The notes under the pieces: generated by a model
Told to the model about the DNA's origin: nothing
Databases searched by the model: none
Seen by the model: only the letters and a program-made list of their open reading frames with translations
Shown: positions 40,821 through 49,721 of the stretch, in pieces
How positions within the stretch are numbered: position 1 is the first letter of the stretch
Layout of the letters: every line of letters begins with the position of its first letter
Translations under genes and position numbers: made by a program
NCBI GenBank assembly: GCA_018669475.1
Contig: JABHCC010000063.1
Location: 1-64,000 of the forward strand
Source of the DNA: Bacteroidota bacterium
Lineage (GTDB): Bacteria; Bacteroidota; Bacteroidia; Bacteroidales; UBA12481
DNA: 64,000 bases
Reading direction: 5' to 3'

Positions 40821-42614
40821 ATGGTACTACAGACAATTGACTGGATCATTCTCGGAGCCTTCTTCGTGATATTATTATCTATTGGATTTTTTGCCTCCAG
40901 GAATGCTGGCAAAACTGCTGCAGATTTTTTCTTATCAGGACGCAATATGCCATGGTGGTTGTTGGGAGTTTCCATGGTGGCTACAACATTTTCATGTGAC
41001 ACGCCAAACCTGGTTACAGATCTTGTACGTCAGAATGGAGTATCTGGAAACTGGGCCTGGTGGGCATTCCTGCTTACTGGTATGCTAACGGTTTTCATTT
41101 ACGCCAAATTGTGGAGAAGGTCAGGAGTTTTGACCGATTTGGAGTTCTATGAGATTCGTTACAGTGGCCGTTTGGCTGCTTTTCTACGTGGTTTCAGAGC
41201 AATTTATCTGGGAGCCTTTTTTAATATAATGGTAATTGCTACGGTTTCATTGGCCCTCATTAAAATTGGCGCTGTAATGCTCCAATGGTCGGCTCAGCAA
41301 ACTTTGATTATTGCCTCGGTAGTTGTTTTGCTTTATGCAACATTAGGAGGATTGAAGAGTATTTTGCTGACGGATTTTTTCCAGTTTGGTATTGCTATGA
41401 CAGGAGCTGTTGGTGCAGCCATAATTCTATTGAAATTACCTGAGGTAGGAGGACTGGCCGGATTGATTGAACATGAGGCTGTTATACCTAAAATGAATTT
41501 GTTACCTGATTTTTCTGATACCAATATGGTGATTATTCTGCTGATCATGCCATTGGCTGTTCAGTGGTGGAGTGTATGGTACCCTGGTGCAGAACCTGGT
41601 GGAGGAGGATACGTTGCGCAGCGTATGCTGAGTGCTAAAAATGAGCGTGGAGCAATGAAAGCAACTCTGTTGTTTAATATTTTTCATTATGCACTGAGAC
41701 CCTGGCCTTGGATTATTGTGGCTCTGATTTCTCTTATTGTATTTCCGGATCTGGCCTCTTTACGATCAGAATTTCCGGATATTGATCCTGATATTATTAA
41801 AAACGACTTTGCTTATCCGGCAATGCTGTCGAAACTACCGAATGGTTTTCTTGGGTTGGTAGTAGCTTCCTTGATAGCCGCTTTCATGTCAACAACCGCA
41901 TCTCAGTTGAACTGGGGATCATCCTATATTGCTAATGATTTCTACCGTAGATTCTTAAATCCTGAGGCTACAGACAAGCAAGTTGTCATGGTAGGTCGAA
42001 TTGCAACAGTAAGTTTGATGATTCTGGCAGCCTTGTTTGCATTAATTTTACAAAATGCACTACAGGCTTTCAATATTTTACTTCAGATTGGAGCTGGTAC
42101 CGGCCTGATTTATATTCTTCGCTGGTTCTGGTGGAGAATAAATGCCTATACTGAAATTACAGGGATGGTTGTTTCTTTCATGGTGGCAATTTATTTCGAA
42201 TTTATTCAACCTTCTACAAGCGTCGGTGAATTGGCCACTCATTGGGAATTACTGATCGGTGTTGGTATTACAACAGTCTGTTGGTTAACAGTTACCTTGC
42301 TGACCAAGCCGGCAGAAAAGAAGACACTCAGATCCTTTTATGCTTTGGTTCACCCCGGTGGTCCAGGATGGAAGAAAGTAATTGAAGAAGCAGAACAGGA
42401 TGGCCAACCAATCGTTACCGAAAAGACTAAGGGCTGGGATGTGCCAACCGGAATTCTTTGCATGGTATTGGGATCATTCTCTGTATACTTTGCTCTCTTC
42501 GCAACTGGCTATTTCATATATGGTAACATAGTTGCTGCTCTCTCATTAAGCGGAGCAACTGTTGCAGCCGTTATACTCTTAATGAGATTCTGGAAAAAAC
42601 TGAAAATGAACTAA
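40821..42614 (+). CDS. Sodium:solute symporter (SSS family)
   Basis: A 597-residue transporter with about 13 or more membrane helices. The segment near residues 31-60 (AGKTAADFFLSGRNMPWWLLGVSMVATTFS) and GGLKSILLTDFFQFGIAM are typical of the SSS family, in which Na+ gradients drive uptake of sugars, sialic acid or other small solutes. It carries about 70 extra residues in a C-terminal cytosolic loop (ALVHPGGPGWKKVIEEAEQ) common in Bacteroidota members near glycan genes. It probably takes up a mono- or oligosaccharide released by the sulfatase and neighbours; substrate unknown. Confidence 0.92.
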   Translation: MVLQTIDWIILGAFFVILLSIGFFASRNAGKTAADFFLSGRNMPWWLLGVSMVATTFSCDTPNLVTDLVRQNGVSGNWAWWAFLLTGMLTVFIYAKLWRRSGVLTDLEFYEIRYSGRLAAFLRGFRAIYLGAFFNIMVIATVSLALIKIGAVMLQWSAQQTLIIASVVVLLYATLGGLKSILLTDFFQFGIAMTGAVGAAIILLKLPEVGGLAGLIEHEAVIPKMNLLPDFSDTNMVIILLIMPLAVQWWSVWYPGAEPGGGGYVAQRMLSAKNERGAMKATLLFNIFHYALRPWPWIIVALISLIVFPDLASLRSEFPDIDPDIIKNDFAYPAMLSKLPNGFLGLVVASLIAAFMSTTASQLNWGSSYIANDFYRRFLNPEATDKQVVMVGRIATVSLMILAALFALILQNALQAFNILLQIGAGTGLIYILRWFWWRINAYTEITGMVVSFMVAIYFEFIQPSTSVGELATHWELLIGVGITTVCWLTVTLLTKPAEKKTLRSFYALVHPGGPGWKKVIEEAEQDGQPIVTEKTKGWDVPTGILCMVLGSFSVYFALFATGYFIYGNIVAALSLSGATVAAVILLMRFWKKLKMN

Positions 42615-42628
42615 GATTCGTAAGGATT

Positions 42629-42675
42629 TTGACAAAATAGTGTTGCGATTTTACTTCGCATTACTGTTTTGTCAA
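42629..42675 (+). terminator. Long imperfect hairpin after the symporter gene
   Basis: Left arm TTGACAAAATAGTGTTGCGA (42629-42648) and right arm TCGCATTACTGTTTTGTCAA (42656-42675) form a stem of about 20 bp with three non-Watson-Crick positions and a 7-nt loop. It lies 15 bp after the stop at 42614. No long U tract follows (AATAAAT), so it may be a processing or transcription-end hairpin. Confidence 0.5.
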
Positions 42676-42799
42676 TAAATCTGTGGCAAGAGTCAATAAA
42701 TCTACCATTTGATTTGACATATTTGCGTAGAGAGACTTTCTTTGTGCAATGCTTGTCAGAGATGTTGAACCTAATTGTAATTTGTAGTTAGTATCAGAT

Positions 42800-43300
42800 A
42801 TGAAGTATTTTATTGCAGTATGCCTGGTCTTTACTTTTAATGTGTTACCAGGATTTTCACAATCAAAAAAGACAGATTTACCAGGAATTGATATTAAAAC
42901 TCTGGATGGAAAATGGGTTTCGGCCAAAACCATTCAGAAAGATAAGCCAATGGTTATTAGTTTCTGGGCTACCTGGTGTAAGCCTTGTGTAAGGGAATTA
43001 GATGCAATCAGGGATGTATTACCCGATTGGAATGATGAATTTGATTTCCAGATGGTTACTGTTAGTGTGGATGACAGCCGGTCGGAACACCGTGTTGCCC
43101 CTTTTGTAAAGGCACGGGAATGGAATTATGAATTTTACCTGGATCCAAACAGCGAATTGAAAAGAGCTCTCAATGCACCAACTGTTCCTCATACTTTTCT
43201 CTATAATAAGAAGGGAAAGCTTGTATGGCAGCATTCTGGCTTTACAGAAGGCGATGAGGATGAATTGTATGAGAAACTTCTTGAAGTAACAAAAAAATAG
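42800..43300 (+). CDS. Periplasmic thioredoxin-like protein (TlpA/ResA type)
   Basis: A 166-residue protein with signal peptide (ending near GFSQS) and a thioredoxin fold of the TlpA type. The active site is WATWCKPC, followed by a cis-proline in APTVPHTFLYN. It is probably a reductase of periplasmic disulfides. The gene precedes the DUF6029-like gene by 10 bp. An upstream region of 125 bp follows the hairpin and contains no other ORF. Confidence 0.93.
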   Translation: MKYFIAVCLVFTFNVLPGFSQSKKTDLPGIDIKTLDGKWVSAKTIQKDKPMVISFWATWCKPCVRELDAIRDVLPDWNDEFDFQMVTVSVDDSRSEHRVAPFVKAREWNYEFYLDPNSELKRALNAPTVPHTFLYNKKGKLVWQHSGFTEGDEDELYEKLLEVTKK

Positions 43301-43310
43301 ATTTGAGAGC

Positions 43311-44954
43311 ATGGTAAAAACTAAGCTCATTCTGGCCTCAGTAATCATCCTGTTTTTTTCAGTTTCCTCCCGGGCTCAGGAGATACCAGGACGGATTAGT
43401 GGAAATTTTCAATTGGATGCTCAGACATACAAGGCCGATACTTTGATTGGAGCCCGGGCCGCTCCGGAGAAGCTCTTGCTGAATTCATATGCAAATATAC
43501 GATATGATCAGGGAGGATTCTCAGCTGGTCTGCGTTTCGAAGCTAATCTGAATACTTTGCAGGGTATTGATCCTGCCTTTGATGGAGTAGGAATCCCTTA
43601 TTATTTTATCAGGTACAGAACAGAAGATCTGGATTTCACTGTCGGAGATTTTTATGAGCAGTTTGGATCAGGCATTTTGCTGAGAACATGGGAAGATAAA
43701 TTTCTTGGTGTGGATAATGCTATCCGAGGATTCAGAATTCGTTATACCCCAAAACCTGGCATACAAATTACTGGTTTGATTGGTAAACAAAGGCACTTCT
43801 GGGAATTGGGTGAAGGGATAGTGAGAGGCCTTGACGGGAATATTAGCCTGAATGAATTGTTGCCTTCATTACAAACATCAGCAACACGGCTTGCCTTTGG
43901 GGGAAGTTTTGTTAGCAAATACCAGGCAGACGGAGATCCTTTATATATTCTGCCTGAAAATGTTGGAGCCTGGGCATATCGCTTCAATTTGAGCAGAGGA
44001 GGTTTTCAGCTCGAAAGCGAGTATTCTACAAAAATTAATGATCCCTCCGCAGATAATAATTTTATATACAAGCCGGGGAATGCCATCCTTGTGAATGCCA
44101 GCTATGCTACGTCTGGTCTGGGTGTTAATTTGTCGATTAAACGAGTTGACAATATGAGCTTCCGTTCTGACAGAAACCAGAATCTGAACAAACTCATGCT
44201 AGGCTATCTGCCACCTAATTCAAAAAGCTATACATACAGCCTGATGACTCTGTACCCATACGCATCTCAGGCGAATGGAGAAATTGGTATACAGACTGAA
44301 ATATCCTACCGGATGAAAAGTGGAAGCCTGTTGGGAGGTAAATACGGGACTCAAATCACTCTCAATGCATCTCTGGTGAACGATATAGATAAATCAGCCA
44401 TCAATGATTCAATAAGCATAGGTGCTCCCGGATCATTGGGCTACAAAAGTGATTTCTTTAAGATTGGGGACGATAAATTCTACAGGGATATAAATGTTGA
44501 GATTGCCCGAAAACTTTCGAAAAAATGGAAAGCTAATATAATTTACCAGTATTTAAATTATAATCAGCTGGTTATGGAAGGTAAGGGAGGCTTGCTTAGT
44601 GCAAATATTGCAGTATTGGAACTGACCTGGAAATTCAAATCGAGAAATACGATCCGAATGGAAGCACAAGGTTTGTGGACAAAAGAGGATAGGGGAAACT
44701 GGGCTATGTTACTGGCTGAATATACAATTTCCCCACACTGGTTTATTTCTGTATCAGATCAGTACAACTATGGACATCCGGAGGAAGTAAAAAGAATTCA
44801 CTATTTGTATGGATCAGTGGGTTATATTAAGGAAGCCACGCGCATACAGCTTAGCTATGGCAAACAACGTGAAGGAATTCTTTGTGTTGGTGGAGTATGC
44901 AGGAATGTACCTGCCATGAATGGTTTCAGTTTATCAATAAGCAGCACATTTTAA
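43311..44954 (+). CDS. DUF6029-like outer-membrane beta-barrel protein
   Basis: A 547-residue protein with signal peptide (ending near SRAQE). The rest is beta-strand rich with alternating aromatic residues, for example FRIRYTPKPGIQITGLIG and YTYSLMTLYPYASQ, and an aromatic-poor C-terminal end FSLSISSTF, typical of outer-membrane barrels. The pattern resembles DUF6029 proteins of Bacteroidota. Its function is unknown. It overlaps no other gene after the thioredoxin-like gene, and the next gene encodes an Omp28-like lipoprotein. Confidence 0.72.
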   Translation: MVKTKLILASVIILFFSVSSRAQEIPGRISGNFQLDAQTYKADTLIGARAAPEKLLLNSYANIRYDQGGFSAGLRFEANLNTLQGIDPAFDGVGIPYYFIRYRTEDLDFTVGDFYEQFGSGILLRTWEDKFLGVDNAIRGFRIRYTPKPGIQITGLIGKQRHFWELGEGIVRGLDGNISLNELLPSLQTSATRLAFGGSFVSKYQADGDPLYILPENVGAWAYRFNLSRGGFQLESEYSTKINDPSADNNFIYKPGNAILVNASYATSGLGVNLSIKRVDNMSFRSDRNQNLNKLMLGYLPPNSKSYTYSLMTLYPYASQANGEIGIQTEISYRMKSGSLLGGKYGTQITLNASLVNDIDKSAINDSISIGAPGSLGYKSDFFKIGDDKFYRDINVEIARKLSKKWKANIIYQYLNYNQLVMEGKGGLLSANIAVLELTWKFKSRNTIRMEAQGLWTKEDRGNWAMLLAEYTISPHWFISVSDQYNYGHPEEVKRIHYLYGSVGYIKEATRIQLSYGKQREGILCVGGVCRNVPAMNGFSLSISSTF

Positions 44955-44986
44955 CCAAGATGATGAAGTGGTATGGAAAGTATAAA

Positions 44987-45832
44987 ATGATGAAATTTAC
45001 AAGATCAATATTACTCCTCTTATTTCTGCTCACAATTGGATATGCCTGTGATTATGTGGAAGCACCATATTTTGAGAATCATGAAACAGGCGGTGAAATA
45101 GAGGATGTTCAATCAAATGTTTTAATTCTTGATTTCACCGGACATACATGCAAGTCCTGCCCGAAAGCACATAGAATTATTCATCAGCTTACAGAGGTAT
45201 ATGGTGATCGTATCGTTCCTGTAGCTTTTCATCTGGGATATTTTGCCCGTGTAAGTGGCGATAAATACAGTATGGATTTTAATACCGGGGAGGGAGCTGA
45301 ACTTGAGTCATATTATAATTTTGTCTCATACCCGATTGGCCTTGTCAATACATTGTCGAAAAACTCGCTTAGCCCCTATCCAAGCTGGGCAACTGAGTCG
45401 GCTGGTATTTTGGAAAAGGAAGCTTTGATCGCAATTGATGCCACATACCAGTTTGATCAGGTCGCAAGCAAACTTAATGTCGATGTAAGTTTGATCCCTG
45501 TTGGTACGCTGTCAGAGGAATGTGGACCAAATCTTCGTCTAGCTATGTATCTTACAGAAAGTCATATCCTTGCCTGGCAGAAAGATGAGGATGTCACCCC
45601 AATGGATGTGGAGAATTATGAACACAACCACGTGTTCAGAAAGGCTTTTGGATCGATTTGGGGAGAGTCTGTCAGTCTTGATGATGTAGGAATTAGTAAT
45701 CCTTTGCTCCTTGCCAGGAGTGTGACTTTTGAAGATTCCTGGCTTCCTCAAAACAGTTCAGTGGTTCTATTTGTTTATAATAGTGAAACCATGGAGGTAA
45801 TTCAAAGCATACTGGTAAATTTGGAAATTTAG
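44987..45832 (+). CDS. Omp28-like lipoprotein
   Basis: I choose ATG 44987 (MMKFTRSILLLLFLLTIGYACD), which gives a clean lipoprotein signal. An upstream ATG at 44960 is also possible; the far longer frame from 44882 overlaps the previous gene and is unlikely. The 282-residue protein has a thioredoxin-like N-terminal half with FTGHTCKSCPKAHRII, where CKSC resembles the CxxC of Omp28-type proteins. The C-terminal half is beta-rich. Omp28 family proteins are surface lipoproteins of unknown role. It precedes a T9SS cargo gene. Confidence 0.8.
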   Translation: MMKFTRSILLLLFLLTIGYACDYVEAPYFENHETGGEIEDVQSNVLILDFTGHTCKSCPKAHRIIHQLTEVYGDRIVPVAFHLGYFARVSGDKYSMDFNTGEGAELESYYNFVSYPIGLVNTLSKNSLSPYPSWATESAGILEKEALIAIDATYQFDQVASKLNVDVSLIPVGTLSEECGPNLRLAMYLTESHILAWQKDEDVTPMDVENYEHNHVFRKAFGSIWGESVSLDDVGISNPLLLARSVTFEDSWLPQNSSVVLFVYNSETMEVIQSILVNLEI

Positions 45833-45858
45833 AATTAATGATATTGAGGATTTGAGAA

Positions 45859-46587
45859 ATGAAAAAGCTATATGTATGTTTTGTGTGGGGATTGGTTTTG
45901 GTAAGTACTGCCAGCATGAGTCAAAGCTTGTCTTTGAATAATGGTACAGATGATTTTAGTAATGATACCCTGTATGTTTTTGGAACTACCGACAGTGTTT
46001 TGCTCGAAGCTCATATTCGGGTTCATAATGAGACTGAGGAGGATGTTGAGGTGATGGCAAAAAAGACTGAAGTTAGTGTTGTTCAAAACTCTGAAAATAC
46101 TTTCTGCTGGGGTGCCTGTTTTCCTCCATTTATTTTTGAATCGCCAACAGCAATTAAGATTGCTGCGAATGCTACCGATTATAATTCCTTTATTGGAGAT
46201 TACAGTGCTAATGAAAATGAGGGAACCACAGTAATTCGTTATACCTTTTATAATGCTGCAAACCCGGAGGACAGCGTTGCTCTGGTTGTTTTTTATCAGA
46301 TCGGAGCAGCAGGAGTAAAAGATTGGGCTGTCGATCCAGGTCAGATCAAGCTATTCCCAAATCCAGCCAACAATCAGGTTGAGATCAGGTTTCCTTTGGT
46401 ACTTACAAGAATAACTAAGGTGAATATACTTGCAATTACAGGTCAAAATGTAATCAAACGTTCCTTAATTCCTGGAGAACAATCAATGAGGATAAATTTG
46501 GCCCAAATCCCTCAGGGTCACTATTTTATATGCCTGTCGGATGAAACAGGTAATGCTCATTATAGAAAGCTGATTATCAGCAGATAA
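45859..46587 (+). CDS. T9SS-secreted protein of unknown function
   Basis: A 242-residue protein with signal peptide (MKKLYVCFVWGLVLVSTASMSQ) and a C-terminal type A sorting domain of the type IX system: LFPNPANNQVEIRFP, a central ITGQNVIKR, and a final KLIISR. The middle 130 residues form a beta-sandwich-like region with a CWGACFPPF segment holding two cysteines. No enzymatic motif is seen. It is 26 bp after the Omp28-like gene and likely co-transcribed with it. Confidence 0.9.
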   Translation: MKKLYVCFVWGLVLVSTASMSQSLSLNNGTDDFSNDTLYVFGTTDSVLLEAHIRVHNETEEDVEVMAKKTEVSVVQNSENTFCWGACFPPFIFESPTAIKIAANATDYNSFIGDYSANENEGTTVIRYTFYNAANPEDSVALVVFYQIGAAGVKDWAVDPGQIKLFPNPANNQVEIRFPLVLTRITKVNILAITGQNVIKRSLIPGEQSMRINLAQIPQGHYFICLSDETGNAHYRKLIISR

Positions 46588-46671
46588 GACAGCCTTCATA
46601 TTTGTTGACTCATAGCCTCAGGTATTTTATGCTTTTAAGCGTCTGCCTTCTGCCTTATTATCCGTATCTTA

Positions 46672-46690
46672 GCATAGAATAGAATAGTAC
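46672..46690 (+). promoter_or_regulatory. TAGAA-repeat motif upstream of the GntR-type regulator
   Basis: The sequence GCATAGAATAGAATAGTAC ends 4 bp before ATG 46695 and shares the CATAGAATAGAATAG core with 40781-40795. A TATCTTAG element precedes it and could be a -7 box. If it is an operator, the regulator could bind it to autoregulate. Confidence 0.3.
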
Positions 46691-46694
46691 ACTT

Positions 46695-47696
46695 ATGCCA
46701 GATAATGAGAATGGAATGAGGCTGCACATTGATCAGGAATCAGGAGTCCCCAAATTCCAGCAACTTATAGATACAGTGATCGATGCGGTCTCAAGGGGAG
46801 ATCTGATACCAGGAAACATTCTACCTTCAGTTAATCAGATATTTCAAAATACCGGATTGGCTCGTGGTACCATTGTGAAGGCACTTGATGAATTAAAGCG
46901 CAGGGGAATTATAGAATCAGTACCCAACAAAGGCTACTTCATAGCAAGTAATAAGCGCCGTGTTTTGTTGTTGCTTGATACCCTCAGACCATTCAAACAG
47001 GTCATATATGATGGTTTGCGAAAGGGATTACCTGATAATGTTGAAGTGAATATGTTTTTTCATCACTATAATATCCGCTTGATGGAAGAAATTCTGCTGG
47101 GTGCCTCAGGTAAATACAGTGCATACATTGTAATGGGCTATAATCATCCTGAAATTCCACGTATTTTGGAAAAGCTGGATCCTAATAAGGTTATCGTCTT
47201 TGACTGGATGGACCAGGATTGGGGTGATTACAGCCATGTTGTACAGGAGTTTGAGAAGAGCTTCTATGATAGCATGGTAGAGGCCATGCCGCTTTTGAAG
47301 AAATATGAGTCATTAGTTTTTGTCTGTCCTGAATCAGCAAATCATCCTCCTGAAGCGCAATCTGCTTTCAGCCGTTTTTGTGAAGACCATAAAATGAAAG
47401 GACTAATAAGAGATCATTTAGCTAAGGATATTAAGGGGAAAGCATTCTTGGTCGTGGACGATAAACACTTGATTGAGCTGGTCACTATGGCAAGAAAATC
47501 GAAGTTAAAAGCAGGAAAGGATCTCGGGATTATTTCTTTTAACGATTATCCAATGAAGGAGGTTCTGGAAGGTGGAATATCTGTTATTTCTCCAAGTTTT
47601 GATGAAATGACAAGCCAGATAGCCCAAAGCCTTAATAACCGCAAAAAATTGCGTAGTTTAGTTCTCCCTAAATTAATTCTAAGAAATTCATTATAA
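46695..47696 (+). CDS. GntR-type transcriptional regulator with periplasmic-binding-type effector domain
   Basis: A 333-residue regulator. Residues 15-80 are a GntR winged helix: QQLIDTVIDAVSRGDLIPGNILPSVNQIF, GLARGTIVKALDELKRRGIIESVPNKGYFI. Residues 90-333 resemble a LacI-like sugar-binding domain (LLLLDTLRPFKQVIYDG, FDWMDQDWGDYSHVVQEFEKSF, DLGIISFNDYP). Such regulators in Bacteroidota control glycan-degradation loci and bind a sugar effector. Its position just before a run of eight same-strand hydrolases suggests local control. The sialate O-acetylesterase gene follows by 27 bp. Confidence 0.92.
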   Translation: MPDNENGMRLHIDQESGVPKFQQLIDTVIDAVSRGDLIPGNILPSVNQIFQNTGLARGTIVKALDELKRRGIIESVPNKGYFIASNKRRVLLLLDTLRPFKQVIYDGLRKGLPDNVEVNMFFHHYNIRLMEEILLGASGKYSAYIVMGYNHPEIPRILEKLDPNKVIVFDWMDQDWGDYSHVVQEFEKSFYDSMVEAMPLLKKYESLVFVCPESANHPPEAQSAFSRFCEDHKMKGLIRDHLAKDIKGKAFLVVDDKHLIELVTMARKSKLKAGKDLGIISFNDYPMKEVLEGGISVISPSFDEMTSQIAQSLNNRKKLRSLVLPKLILRNSL

Positions 47697-47723
47697 ACGC
47701 ACTGCAAACACGTTGAAAACCTA

Positions 47724-49688
47724 ATGCTATACCTGAATCGATTTATTATCCTTGTGTTTCTGCTTGTACTTCCAAAAATCTGTTTGGCTCAGGTAAGTCT
47801 CCCCGCAATAATCGGCAGCAATATGGTTCTCCAGCAGCAAAGCAAAGTACCATTATGGGGCTGGAGCGAGGCAGGACAGACAGTCTCTGTTTCTACTTCA
47901 TGGAATTCAGAGAAACTTAATGTTAAAGCAGGGCAGGATGGCAGATGGCAGGTAGAGGTAAGAACCCCGGAAGCCGGTGGGCCATATTCTGTGACAATAG
48001 AGGGAACAGATGAGATTATTCTGAAGAATGTAATGATCGGTGAAGTTTGGTTATGCTCTGGTCAGAGCAATATGGAGATGCCTCTGAAAGGGTGGCCCGG
48101 ACAGGATATTTTAGGATCTGAGAGGGCTATTGCCCGTGCTGAATACCCTGATATCCGCCTGTTTACAGTTGCGAGAAAAACATCCTATGAGCCACAAAAG
48201 GATTGCGACGGACAGTGGAGCCCCTGTTCTGTTGAAAATGCAGGTGATTTTAGTGCTGTAGGATTCTTTTTTGGCGTCGATCTTTATAAAAAACTAAAGG
48301 TTCCGATCGGACTGATACATTCGAGTTGGGGCGGAACTCCGGCAGAAGCATGGACTAATCAGAAGTTTATTGATAAGCTATCATATTTTCATACTGACCA
48401 GTCTGGCTGCGATGCTCAGGAATTTCAGGCAAGAAAGCTGAAAGATTACGAGTCCGTTCAGAGGGAATGGCTCAATGAGCTTGGATTTGTTGCTCCTGAT
48501 GAGGCACCTGACTGGACTCTTGCAGGCTACAATACAAAAGATTGGCAAAACGTTGAGGTTCCGGCAACGTGGAATGAGACTGAAGTTGGGGATTACCTTG
48601 GCACAGTAGAACTGAGGTACGAATTCAGAACTCTTCCGGGCTGGACTAAAAAAACAACCCTCCTTAATTTGGGTCCGATTGATGAAATGGATATTGTATG
48701 GATAAATGGCATTCAAGTGGGTAGCCACCTGAATATTTATGATTGGGCAGCCAACAGAACATATGAGATCCCACCTGGTGTACTCAAAAAAGGAAAAAAT
48801 ACTTTAGCTGTACAAGTTGCCAACACAAGCGGAGTTGGTGGGATTAATGGCGATCCCAAGTCTGTTAATCTGTACCCAAAGGGTCAGGAGCGATTATCAA
48901 AATCACTAGCCGGTAATTGGAAATTCAGGAAGGCTAAAAGCTTCAGTGATGTCAGTCCGATGCCCTGGTGTAATAATTGTGCTGATCCACAAACTCCAAC
49001 CACTCTGTACAATGGGATGATTGCTCCATTAATTCCATACAAGATCAAAGGAGCTATCTGGTATCAGGGGGAATCAAATCGCTATGATGGAAAACTCTAT
49101 GGAGAAATCTTTCCCAATATGATTGCCAACTGGCGAAACGATTGGAGACAGGGTGATTTTCCATTTTATTTTGTTCAGATCGCACCCTTTTCATATTCAG
49201 ATGAATTCAGTACAGGTCTGCTTAGAGAAGCACAGTTTAACAGTATGAAGAGTCCGAAAACTGGTATGGTCGTTACAATGGATGTTGGTTCCCTTAGAAC
49301 AATTCATCCTCCGGATAAAGAAACAGTTGGAGTGAGATTGGCTACCTGGGCGCTGGCCAGAGACTATGGGTTTAAGAATCTGTCATATTCCGGACCATTG
49401 TATAAATCATATACAATTGAAAAGGATAAAATCAGAATACATTTCAATTATATTTGTGGAGGTTTGCAGGAAAAAGGTGGGGAACTTAAACATTTCCTCA
49501 TTGCTGGTCCGGATAGAATATTTGTGCCCGCAAAAGCAATTATTGACAAAAACACCATTCTTGTTTATAGCGAGATGGTAAAAAATCCTGTTGCAGTGAG
49601 ATTTGGATGGGGACATACTGATGAAACAAACCTTTTTAATGCTGCAGGATTACCTGCCGGTCCCTTTCGCACGGATGAGTGGAATTAG
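47724..49688 (+). CDS. Sialate O-acetylesterase
   Basis: A 654-residue secreted enzyme of the SASA/SGNH type. The N-terminal motif WLCSGQSNMEMPL carries the nucleophile serine; GGTPAEAWT, IKGAIWYQGESN and IHPPDK complete the blocks. Residues about 250-410 carry an inserted GH2-like beta-sandwich (TLLNLGPIDEMDIVWINGIQVGS) common in this family. It removes 9-O-acetyl groups from sialic acids or other acetyl esters from sugars. The presence of GH20 and GH29 further on suggests mucin-type or algal glycans. Confidence 0.92.
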   Translation: MLYLNRFIILVFLLVLPKICLAQVSLPAIIGSNMVLQQQSKVPLWGWSEAGQTVSVSTSWNSEKLNVKAGQDGRWQVEVRTPEAGGPYSVTIEGTDEIILKNVMIGEVWLCSGQSNMEMPLKGWPGQDILGSERAIARAEYPDIRLFTVARKTSYEPQKDCDGQWSPCSVENAGDFSAVGFFFGVDLYKKLKVPIGLIHSSWGGTPAEAWTNQKFIDKLSYFHTDQSGCDAQEFQARKLKDYESVQREWLNELGFVAPDEAPDWTLAGYNTKDWQNVEVPATWNETEVGDYLGTVELRYEFRTLPGWTKKTTLLNLGPIDEMDIVWINGIQVGSHLNIYDWAANRTYEIPPGVLKKGKNTLAVQVANTSGVGGINGDPKSVNLYPKGQERLSKSLAGNWKFRKAKSFSDVSPMPWCNNCADPQTPTTLYNGMIAPLIPYKIKGAIWYQGESNRYDGKLYGEIFPNMIANWRNDWRQGDFPFYFVQIAPFSYSDEFSTGLLREAQFNSMKSPKTGMVVTMDVGSLRTIHPPDKETVGVRLATWALARDYGFKNLSYSGPLYKSYTIEKDKIRIHFNYICGGLQEKGGELKHFLIAGPDRIFVPAKAIIDKNTILVYSEMVKNPVAVRFGWGHTDETNLFNAAGLPAGPFRTDEWN

Positions 49689-49721
49689 TGAGATAATATG
49701 ATAAATGAATTAAATTATTAA

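Noticed and set aside
44882-44986. Long start of the Omp28-like gene at 44882
   Set aside because: It overlaps the end of the DUF6029-like gene by 73 bp and gives no signal peptide at its N-terminus.
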